A model generated the notes under the pieces. The model did not search any database and was not told where the DNA came from. It worked only from the letters and a program-made list of their open reading frames with translations. Of a stretch of DNA of 64,000 nucleotides, positions 58,025 to 64,000 are shown piece by piece. Each line of letters starts with the position of its first letter. Positions within the stretch are counted from its first letter, which is position 1. The DNA is from Nakamurella endophytica (GTDB taxonomy: Bacteria; Actinomycetota; Actinomycetes; Mycobacteriales; Nakamurellaceae). The stretch is from assembly GCF_014646215.1 (NCBI RefSeq), contig NZ_BMNA01000002.1:304874-368873 (forward strand), in the 5' to 3' direction. A program made the translations under genes and the position numbers.

Positions 58025-59224
58025 TCAGCGCACGGCGAGCACCACCAGCGCGGCGGCGCCGGCCAGGAGGCAGTAGACGGCGAACGGCACCAGGGTGCGG
58101 GTGCGGAACCAGCGGTCCAGGAAGCGCACGGCCGCGTAGGCGCAGACGAAGGACGCCACGCTGCCCGCGGCGACCGGTCCGCCGATGCCGGCACCCAGCG
58201 GACCGAACAGGTCGGGGAGCTTCAGCACGCCGGCGGCCAGGATGACCGGCGTCGCCAGCAGGAACGAGAAGCGGGCGGCGTCCCGGTGCGAGAGGCCGCG
58301 GGCCAGTCCGGCGACCATCGTGGCGCCGGACCGGCTGATGCCCGGCAGCAGCGCGAGGATCTGGGCGCAGCCGATCCACAGGACCGTCGGCAGCCCGAGC
58401 CGCGCGAGCCGGAGATCGGCGGCCGCGTCCAGCGCCCGGCCCTCCGGGCCGCCGGCCGGGACCTCCGCGGGATCGACCGGGACCCGGACCGCTCCCGCGC
58501 TCCCGCGCCGCTCGGCGGATGCGGCACCGGCCCGGGAGGCAGTCGCATCCACGCCCGCATCCACGCCCGCATCCGCGCCCGCATCGACGCCCGCATCGAC
58601 GCCCGCATCGACGCCCGCATCCACGCCCGCTTGCCCGCCCGCGACGCCGTCGGCCACGCGGAGACCCGGGTCCCGTCGCCGCAGACGCTCGCCGAGCAGC
58701 AGCACCCCGCCGTTGGCGACGAGGAACGCCGCCGCGGGCACCGGCCGGCCGAGCACCGTGCGGAACAGGTGCTCGAGCAGCAGGCCGGCCACGCCGACCG
58801 GCACGGTCGCAGCGACGAGCAGCCACGCCAGCCGCTCGGCGTCGGAGCGGATCCGGCGGTGCCGCAGCGAGGTGACCAGCCCGGCGAGGATCCGCACCCA
58901 GTCCCGCCAGAAGAACAGCACCAGCGCGGCAGCGGTCGCCACGTGCAGCCCGACGATGAACGCCAGGTACGGCGACTCGGGCCGGGAGACGTCGAGGTCG
59001 GTGGCCCAACGACCGCCGACGAGGGCGGGGACGAGGACCGAATGGCCAAGGCTGGACACCGGGAACAGCTCGGTGAGTCCCTGCAGGGCACCGATCGCCA
59101 CGGCTTCCCCGTAGCCGAGCCCGGACGAGCCGAGATCGCTCACCGGAACCCGTCCGCTCCGGCGGTCGTCCGCCGCCCCGCGCCTGCCGTCCGTGCTGCG
59201 CAAGTCAACCGTCGCTCCCTCCAC
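58025..59224 (-). CDS. uppP: Undecaprenyl-diphosphatase with a repeat-containing loop
   Basis: About 399 residues, well above the usual 270-280. UppP recycles the cell-wall lipid carrier and confers bacitracin resistance. Family motifs are present: G-A-L-Q-G-L-T-E-L-F-P-V-S-S-L-G-H in the first helix pair and A-L-L-P-G-I-S-R-S-G-A-T-M-V-A-G-L near residue 300. The extra length is mostly one hydrophilic loop with a G-V-D-A tetrapeptide repeat encoded by a 12-bp tandem repeat. The start is uncertain: GTG at 59224 gives the full frame; GTG at 59143 would remove 27 poorly conserved residues. Neither has a good ribosome site. Confidence 0.88.
   Translation of the reverse strand: MEGATVDLRSTDGRRGAADDRRSGRVPVSDLGSSGLGYGEAVAIGALQGLTELFPVSSLGHSVLVPALVGGRWATDLDVSRPESPYLAFIVGLHVATAAALVLFFWRDWVRILAGLVTSLRHRRIRSDAERLAWLLVAATVPVGVAGLLLEHLFRTVLGRPVPAAAFLVANGGVLLLGERLRRRDPGLRVADGVAGGQAGVDAGVDAGVDAGVDAGADAGVDAGVDATASRAGAASAERRGSAGAVRVPVDPAEVPAGGPEGRALDAAADLRLARLGLPTVLWIGCAQILALLPGISRSGATMVAGLARGLSHRDAARFSFLLATPVILAAGVLKLPDLFGPLGAGIGGPVAAGSVASFVCAYAAVRFLDRWFRTRTLVPFAVYCLLAGAAALVVLAVR
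58545..58640. repeat. 12-bp tandem repeat inside uppP
   Basis: Seven consecutive 12-base units of GCATCSRCGCCC (58545-58628) and a degenerate eighth (58629-58640). On the minus strand they encode (Gly-Val/Ala-Asp-Ala)n. Units differ at one or two positions only and change length by whole codons, so the loop length can vary without breaking the frame. Confidence 0.92.
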
Positions 59225-59348
59225 CGGATGCCGCCGACCCGCGCCGCGGTCGTCAGCCTTTCACTACCGACGGGATAGTACGACTGGGATGTAGGACGAT
59301 CGTGAGGCGACCGTTCCCGACGCCGTCGCACCGACGACCGAGATCTCG

Positions 59349-59410
59349 TCAACCGACAGGTTGACATCAGCGATGCACGGCGGCATCCTCGTCATCAACC
59401 ACCAGGTTGA
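59349..59410 (+). promoter_or_regulatory. Two ArsR-type operators before the ArsR/SRPBCC operon
   Basis: TCAACCGACAGGTTGA (59349-59364) and TCAACCACCAGGTTGA (59395-59410) are two 16-bp palindromes with perfect 6-bp arms and centres 46 bp apart. The second runs into the ribosome site of the ArsR gene. Autoregulation by the ArsR protein is the simplest reading. Confidence 0.75.
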
Positions 59411-59418
59411 GGAGTGCG

Positions 59419-59775
59419 GTGACCGACCAGTTGTCGAGGGTGTTGGCGGCTCTGGCGGATCCCATCCGCCGCGACATGGTGGCGCGGCTGACGGAGGGCG
59501 ACGCCACCGTCGGTCAGCTGGCCGCCGGCTACGACGTCTCGGTGCAGGCGGTGTCCAAGCACCTCAAGGTCCTGCAGGGCGCCGGGGTCGTCAGCCGCGG
59601 CACCGGCTCGCCGCGCCGACCCGTGCACCTGGAGGCCGAGGTCTTCGACCTGATGACGAAGTGGATCGAGCGGTACCGCCGGCAGGCGGAGCAGCGGTAC
59701 CGGCGGCTCGACGCGATCCTCGCGGCGATGCCCGACGACGTCCGTCCCGACCTTCCGACCGGGAGCCCGACATGA
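59419..59775 (+). CDS. ArsR-family winged-helix regulator
   Basis: 118 residues. L-A-A-L-A-D-P-I-R-R-D-M-V-A-R-L, then V-G-Q-L-A-A-G-Y-D-V-S-V-Q-A-V-S-K-H-L-K-V-L-Q-G-A-G-V-V, the classic ArsR recognition helix and following helix. No metal-binding Cys. GTG at 59419 has AGGAG just upstream; a TTG 12 bases earlier is possible. It overlaps the SRPBCC gene by 4 bases. This group (often called SdpR-like) commonly controls an adjacent SRPBCC gene. Confidence 0.92.
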   Translation: MTDQLSRVLAALADPIRRDMVARLTEGDATVGQLAAGYDVSVQAVSKHLKVLQGAGVVSRGTGSPRRPVHLEAEVFDLMTKWIERYRRQAEQRYRRLDAILAAMPDDVRPDLPTGSPT

Positions 59776-60272
59776 CCACCAGCCCGTCCACCCGGACCCA
59801 CACCGAGGCCCGCATCGAGGCCGACCCCGACCTTCCCGTCGTCCGCATCACCCGGGACTTCGCGGCGACCCCGGCACAGCTGCTGCGGGCGCACACCGAC
59901 CCAGAACTCTTCGCCCGCTGGGTCGGCCCCGACGGGATGCGGACCCGCATCGTGCACTGGGACGCCCGCTCCGGCGGCAGCTGGCGCTACGTCGCCGAGG
60001 GTCACGGCGGCGAGTTCGGGTTCCACGGCTGCTTCCACGAGATCCGGCCGGACCGCATCGTGCAGACCTTCACCTTCGACGGCGAGCCGGACGGGGTGGC
60101 GCTGGAGACCCTGGTGTTCGAGGACCTCGGCGACGGGCGCACCCGGCTGCACGCCCAGTCGCTGGTGGACAGCTTCGAGGGCCGGGACGCCTGGCTGCGC
60201 AGCGGCATGGAGGTCGGCGTCGACCAGGGGTACGCCAAGCTCGACGCGCTGCTCGGCGATGTCCCTGCCTGA
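59772..60272 (+). CDS. SRPBCC (AHSA1-like) domain protein
   Basis: 166 residues. The pattern is I-T-R-D-F-A-A-T-P-A-Q-L-L-R-A-H-T-D-P-E-L-F-A-R-W-V-G-P, then G-G-S-W-R-Y-V, and E-I-R-P-D-R-I-V-Q-T-F-T-F-D-G, the AHSA1/START-like fold with a deep hydrophobic pocket. It may bind or convert a small hydrophobic ligand. ATG at 59772 overlaps the ArsR stop; its own stop lies 14 bases inside the next gene. Confidence 0.93.
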   Translation: MTTSPSTRTHTEARIEADPDLPVVRITRDFAATPAQLLRAHTDPELFARWVGPDGMRTRIVHWDARSGGSWRYVAEGHGGEFGFHGCFHEIRPDRIVQTFTFDGEPDGVALETLVFEDLGDGRTRLHAQSLVDSFEGRDAWLRSGMEVGVDQGYAKLDALLGDVPA

Positions 60273-60855
60273 CGACCCGGCCGAGCGCCACCGCGCGGTG
60301 GCGGGCCGGTTCACCACCCTGGTCCTGGCCACCACGGACTGGGACGCGCCCAGCCCGGTGCGCGAGTGGCAGGCCCGGGACGTCGTCGGTCACCTGGCCG
60401 GGTGGCTGCCCGGTCTGCTGGACAGCGGCGCCGGGATCCGGCTGCGGCCGGGGCCGTCCGCGGAGGACGACCCGGCCGGCGCGTGGCAGGTGCTGTCGAC
60501 GCAGGTGCAGGAGGTGCTCGACGACGCCGTCGCGGGGGCCCGGTTGCTGACCAACCCCTACCTCGGCGAGCTTCCGGTGGCCGAGGCGGTCGACCGGTTC
60601 TACACGTCCGACGTCTTCCTGCACAGCTGGGACCTGGCCAGGGCCGGCGGCCTGGACGACCGGCTCGACCCCGAGGTGTGCGCCGACCTGCTGGCCGGGA
60701 TGGAGCCCCTGGCCGACGTGCTGTACGCGTCCGGTCAGTACGGGCCGCCGGTCGCGGTCCCGGCCGACGCCGGGGTGCAGGACCGGCTGCTCGGCCTGAT
60801 CGGCCGGGACCCGGCCTGGCGACCACCGGCACCGCCGGGATCCGTCGGGCGGTGA
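60259..60855 (+). CDS. TIGR03086-type metal-binding protein (maleylpyruvate-isomerase-like N-terminus)
   Basis: 198 residues with the DinB/MDMPI-like bundle: E-R-H-R-A-V-A-G-R-F, A-R-D-V-V-G-H-L-A-G-W-L (metal His) and D-V-F-L-H-S-W-D-L-A-R-A (second His block). Proteins of this group are probably mycothiol- or metal-dependent; their substrate is unknown. It overlaps the SRPBCC gene by 14 bases, so ArsR, SRPBCC and this protein form one operon, an arrangement common in actinomycetes. Confidence 0.88.
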   Translation: MSLPDDPAERHRAVAGRFTTLVLATTDWDAPSPVREWQARDVVGHLAGWLPGLLDSGAGIRLRPGPSAEDDPAGAWQVLSTQVQEVLDDAVAGARLLTNPYLGELPVAEAVDRFYTSDVFLHSWDLARAGGLDDRLDPEVCADLLAGMEPLADVLYASGQYGPPVAVPADAGVQDRLLGLIGRDPAWRPPAPPGSVGR

Positions 60856-60913
60856 GCACGGCGGTGCACGGCGTCCCCGGCGGCGAGAGCCGGAACGCCA
60901 CGGGTCCGACCGG

Positions 60914-61936
60914 TCAGCGCCGCGGGTCGATGTGGATCTTCGGGCCGGCCCCGGCGTCGTCGGGACGCCAGCCCGCCAGCACGTCGGCCGCGCGGTCCAG
61001 CGGCACGGTGGCGCCGACGAGCGGTTCGGGGTCGACCGAGCCGTCGGCGAAGGCGGCCACCGTGCGGGCCATGACGGGCGATCCCGACAGCTGACCGCGC
61101 ACGGTCACGTCCTTGAACACCGCCTCCCGGGTGTCGACGGTGCTCGGGCTCCCGGACAGCCCGATCAGCACGACGGTGCCGCCGGGTTCGACGATCTCCA
61201 GGGCCCGGGCCGGCACCTCGGGTCCGCTCGACGTGTCGACGACGAGCTGGTACGCCGAGTCCTGCGCGTGGGCCAGCCCCCCGGTCGACGCGACGCCGAG
61301 ACCCGCGGCCAGCCGTAGTCCGGCCGAGGACCGGCCGAACACGTGGACCTCCGCTCCCCCGGCCACGGCGAACGCCGCGGCGAGGAGGCCGATGGTGCCG
61401 GGACCCACCACGGCGACCCGGGCGCCGGTGAGGTCGCCCGAGGACAGCACCGCCCGGGCGGCGTTGCCCGCCGGTTCCACCATGGCGCCGGCCGTGTCCG
61501 ACACCCGGTCCGGGAGCCGCTGCAGGCTGCTGGCCGGCACCAGCACCTGTTCGGCCACCGCCCCGTCCCAGCCACCCAGCACGCCGACCTCGTACCGGTG
61601 GGCGCACACGTGCTGCAGGCCGCGGCGGCAGCGGTCGCAGTGCCCGCAGCCGAGCATGGTGTCCCCGGTGACGCGGCGGCCGAGCCACTCCGGTCCGACG
61701 CCGTCGCCGATCGAGGCCACGGTCCCGGCCCACTCGTGCCCCGGCCGCAGCGGGTACCAGGCGGCACCGCTGACCAGGTGCGGCATGGTGCCGCGGTAGG
61801 AGGCGACGTCGGTGCCGCAGACGCCGACCCGGTGCACGTCCACGACGACCTGCCCCGGACCCGCCTCGGGCACCGGGACCCGCTGCACCTCCGCGGCGTC
61901 CGGGCCGGTGAGCACGAGGGCACGCATCGTCTGCAC
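60914..61936 (-). CDS. Zinc-dependent alcohol/polyol dehydrogenase (MDR family)
   Basis: 340 residues. It has the catalytic-zinc site G-V-C-G-T-D and R-P-G-H-E-W-A-G, a structural-zinc loop C-G-H-C-D-R-C-R-R-G-L-Q-H-V-C with four Cys and the Rossmann loop V-V-G-P-G-T-I-G. This is the threonine/sorbitol-dehydrogenase branch. GTG at 61936 lies 7 bases after TAGGGT and has no ribosome site, so the mRNA is likely leaderless. The internal ATG 9 bases downstream is an alternative start. Confidence 0.92.
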   Translation of the reverse strand: MQTMRALVLTGPDAAEVQRVPVPEAGPGQVVVDVHRVGVCGTDVASYRGTMPHLVSGAAWYPLRPGHEWAGTVASIGDGVGPEWLGRRVTGDTMLGCGHCDRCRRGLQHVCAHRYEVGVLGGWDGAVAEQVLVPASSLQRLPDRVSDTAGAMVEPAGNAARAVLSSGDLTGARVAVVGPGTIGLLAAAFAVAGGAEVHVFGRSSAGLRLAAGLGVASTGGLAHAQDSAYQLVVDTSSGPEVPARALEIVEPGGTVVLIGLSGSPSTVDTREAVFKDVTVRGQLSGSPVMARTVAAFADGSVDPEPLVGATVPLDRAADVLAGWRPDDAGAGPKIHIDPRR

Positions 61937-61946
61937 GCCGCAGACC

Positions 61947-62791
61947 CTAGGTTGTGACCCGGGTCCGGCCGCCACGGGCCGCCGCCTGGGACCTCGCCCG
62001 GGACGCTGCCACCGCCCGCCCGGCGGGCACCCGGGCGGCGCGGGCCTCGGCCCGGCGCAGGTCGCGTCCGGACCGGGCGTACCACCGGGCCATGACGGCG
62101 CCGGCGACCAACGCCTCGACCGCGGTGCCGCCGTAGTAGAGGAGCTCGGCGGCGGTGCGCAGCTGTTCCGGCGACCCGGCGCCGGCCGGCAGCGACCGGG
62201 CCCACGCCAGCTTGGCCACCACGTCGTGCGCGGCGGCGGCGGCGACCAGCACCGCGAGCCGCACGGCCGCACCAGGCCGGCGCGGGGCGGGGTCGACACC
62301 GGTCAGGTACCAGGCGAACAGGCACCCGGCCACAGCATGTGCAGGTGGACGAGCACGCCGGGCGCGGGCAGCCGCTGGGTCCATCCGTACAGCGGGGTCA
62401 GGAAGTACGCCGCGGTCCCGCCCACCTGGAGCACCAGCACGACGGGACCGCAAGACAGCAGTCGGATCACCCGGCCGTGCAGCACCCCGAGCAACCGCCG
62501 CCGCCCCGCGGGACCGCACGAGCGCAGCACCAGCGTGACCGGGGCCGCCAGTGCCACGCACAGCGGGACGAGACCGGACAGCACCAGATGGGCCACCACG
62601 ACGCCGCGCACGTCGCCGTGCGGGACCAGGAACGCCGCGCCGGCGAGGACCGCTGCACCGGCCGCCGCCCACTGCCGGCCCCGCGGCCAGACCACGCCGC
62701 GCAGCCCCAGCCGACGGACCGCGGCGGCGTACCCGGCGGCGACCGCGGCGACGGCCGTCACCCACCACGCGCCGGCCAGCTGTCCGGTCAC
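61947..62791 (-). pseudogene. ctaG: ctaG-like cytochrome c oxidase assembly gene with a one-base frame break
   Basis: From GTG at 62791 the frame encodes the N-terminal two thirds of a caa3-type CtaG membrane protein (L-V-L-S-G-L-V-P-L, Y-F-L-T-P-L-Y-G, H-L-H-M-L) and then meets a stop at 62303. The family continuation, A-G-C-L-F-A-W-Y-L-T-G-V-D-P and two more helices, is intact in another frame down to 61947. The switch lies at 62331-62335, where CTG-TG-GCC appears instead of CTG-nTG-GCC, so one base seems missing. The repaired protein would be about 281 residues, normal for CtaG, which helps insert copper into oxidase. Sequencing error, true mutation and programmed frameshifting all remain possible. 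Confidence 0.78.
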
Positions 62792-62795
62792 CGGG

Positions 62796-63284
62796 TCAGG
62801 CGCCCCGGTCGTGCGTGGACGGCCGCGGCGCCACCGGGCGCGCCCGCCCGAGCAGCAGCGCGATGCCGACGACCACGCCGACCGCTCCGCTGACGTTCCA
62901 GGCCACGTCGTACGCGGTCAGGTCGACGCCGTACCGGATCTGGTGCAGGCCGAGCACCTTGTGCTGCACCAGCCCGTCGTAGACCTGGAACGCGCCCCAG
63001 CCGAGCAGCCCGCCGCCCCACACCCGCTCCGGCACCGTGGCGCGGCGCCGCTGCAGGTCGGCGAAGAGGAACAGCCCGGCGACGACGGCGATCCAGCCGC
63101 CGGCGTGGAACAGCCCGTCGGAGACCAGGCCCACCTCGGGCGTCGACCGGTCGTAGAAGTGGTGCCAGTGCAACAACTGGTGGAAGACGGTCTCGTCGAG
63201 GAAGGCGGCGACACCGACGCCGACGAGCACGCCGGCGAGGACGGATCGGCCGGTCCGGGCGGCGGTCGGGTCGGTCGGCGGCAC
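62796..63284 (-). CDS. DUF2243 membrane protein
   Basis: 162 residues with four hydrophobic helices and many His: D-E-T-V-F-H-Q-L-L-H-W-H-H-F-Y-D, G-L-F-H-A-G-G, V-Q-H-K-V-L-G-L-H-Q-I-R. The His-rich pattern is the DUF2243 hallmark and suggests metal handling. GTG at 63284 follows AGGGAGA. It lies 4 bases upstream of the ctaG-like gene; the two families frequently occur together, which suggests a role in oxidase copper supply (inference). Confidence 0.88.
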   Translation of the reverse strand: MPPTDPTAARTGRSVLAGVLVGVGVAAFLDETVFHQLLHWHHFYDRSTPEVGLVSDGLFHAGGWIAVVAGLFLFADLQRRRATVPERVWGGGLLGWGAFQVYDGLVQHKVLGLHQIRYGVDLTAYDVAWNVSGAVGVVVGIALLLGRARPVAPRPSTHDRGA

Positions 63285-63673
63285 GCGGGTCTCCCTGCTG
63301 GGCGGCGGACCGGAGCGACCGGCCGGGTGGACGGTCGACCGGTTCCCGGCGCCGGGGCGGGGTGAACCGCCGGCGGTCACCGGGTGTGGGCACGGACGCG
63401 CCGTCGACTGTCGGCCCCGTCTGCCCGTCTGCCCCGTCGCCCGTGTCGTCGGGAGCGGGCAGTCCGCGGGCACCCGGAGCGGGCACGACCCGTCGCCCCT
63501 GTCGACCTGGCGACCTGTCGTCGCCGGCGGGTCGGTCGCCGCTCGCCGGTCACGGTCGCACCGGTCCGACCGGGGCGGGACGGGCCAGGGGCGGCGCTCC
63601 GGCTCGAGTTGTGGCCGGCGGGGACCGGTCGGAGGATCGCCGCGGGGATCCGCACACACCGACAGGAGCAGCC
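63285..63673. other. Intergenic region without a recognised gene
   Basis: About 390 bases between divergent genes. It contains a C/T-rich stretch with repeated GTCTGCCC-like words near 63417-63445 and no convincing gene or hairpin. A GACAGGAGCA ribosome site for the next gene lies at its right end. Confidence 0.5.
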
Positions 63674-64000
63674 ATGACCAGCCGCCTCAACCCCTACCTG
63701 GGCTTCCGGGACACCGCCCGGCAGGCCATGGAGTTCTACCGGTCGGTGTTCGGCGGGGAGCTGACCCTGAGCCGGTTCGCGGACATGCACGCCAGCGACG
63801 ACCCCGCCGAGGCGGACAAGATCATGCACGGGATGCTGGTCACCGACAGCGGCTTCGTGCTGATGGCGGCGGACACGCCAAACCGGATGGACTACAACCC
63901 CGGCGACAACTTCTCCGTGTCGCTCAGTGGGGACGACGAGGCGGAGCTCCGCGGGTACTGGGAGAAGCTGTCCGACGGGGCGACCGTGACCATGCCGCTG
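63674..64000 (+). CDS. PhnB-like VOC-family protein (partial, runs off the window)
   Basis: The first 109 codons are present. They read M-T-S-R-L-N-P-Y-L-G-F-R-D-T-A-R-Q-A-M-E-F-Y, then V-F-G-G-E-L, H-G-M-L, F-V-L-M-A-A-D-T-P and F-S-V-S-L-S-G-D-D, the pattern of the PhnB/YjdN branch of VOC proteins. Members are of unknown or varied function. ATG at 63674 follows CAGGAG. The C-terminal third is outside the window. Confidence 0.9.
   Translation, partial: MTSRLNPYLGFRDTARQAMEFYRSVFGGELTLSRFADMHASDDPAEADKIMHGMLVTDSGFVLMAADTPNRMDYNPGDNFSVSLSGDDEAELRGYWEKLSDGATVTMPL

Noticed and set aside
58545..58640. CRISPR-like array
   Set aside because: Units are 12 bases, contiguous, without spacers and in frame within uppP; it is a coding tandem repeat.

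Overview
This window is very GC-rich throughout, with strongly G/C-biased third codon positions, frequent GTG starts, 4-base ATGA/GTGA gene overlaps, a DUF664 (mycothiol-type DinB) protein and several actinobacterial gene pairs. It is chromosomal DNA of a high-GC actinomycete; a Nakamurella- or Geodermatophilus-like soil organism would fit, but the genus is inference. I see no tRNA, rRNA, insertion sequence, prophage or CRISPR array. I recognise about 58 genes, densely packed on both strands.

Region by region. (1) 1-13.2 kb is a carbohydrate-use locus. It holds the end of a MalEFG-type ABC transporter, an HSL-type esterase, a LacI regulator, a Tat-exported xylose-isomerase-like TIM barrel, and a ROK regulator that heads an overlapping ABC ATPase/permease pair. 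A lipoprotein sugar binder, a Gfo/Idh/MocA dehydrogenase and a cytosolic TIM-barrel isomerase follow, and a 16-bp hairpin ends the unit. (2) 13.5-18 kb: a TetR/SDR pair sharing a double operator, a DGPF protein with an ECF42-type sigma factor, and an amidohydrolase. (3) 18.2-25.2 kb: a secreted PBP4-type DD-carboxypeptidase, a SABATH-type carboxyl methyltransferase next to an MFS exporter, an ArsR/VOC pair, an OsmC protein and a second MFS. (4) 25.6-31 kb: fumarase C translationally linked to a ThrE exporter and a DUF1275 membrane protein, then a pentapeptide-DinB fusion, a truncated globin and a VOC protein. (5) 31.4-35.9 kb: one 1,481-residue secreted protein (IgGFc-binding-like domain, seven FN3 domains, OmpA-like C-terminus) with a textbook terminator.

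(6) 35.9-42.9 kb: a quinone-type oxidoreductase, a second DGPF/ECF42 pair divergent from SelO, an MmcQ/YjbR protein and two SGNH hydrolases around a small Cys/His protein. (7) 43-54.5 kb: two MFS pumps and an FUSC exporter, a TetR with paired operators, a CPA1 Na+/H+ antiporter, a winged-helix/PH-like pair and a geranylgeranyl-reductase-like flavoprotein. (8) 54.6-57.2 kb: a stand-alone sensor, histidine kinase and NarL-type response regulator. (9) 57.4-64 kb: a DinB protein, UppP with a 12-bp tandem repeat, an ArsR/SRPBCC/TIGR03086 operon, a zinc alcohol dehydrogenase, a DUF2243 and ctaG pair in which ctaG carries a frameshift, and a truncated PhnB-like VOC gene at the right edge.

The strongest patterns beyond gene calls are these. 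Both ECF42-type modules are preceded by the same TGTCGA-N17-CGTC promoter. About a dozen genes start 6-7 nt after a -10-like hexamer, suggesting leaderless mRNAs. At least four local regulators have clear palindromic operators over their own promoters. ctaG has a one-base frame break. A bacterial SABATH methyltransferase sits beside an exporter.
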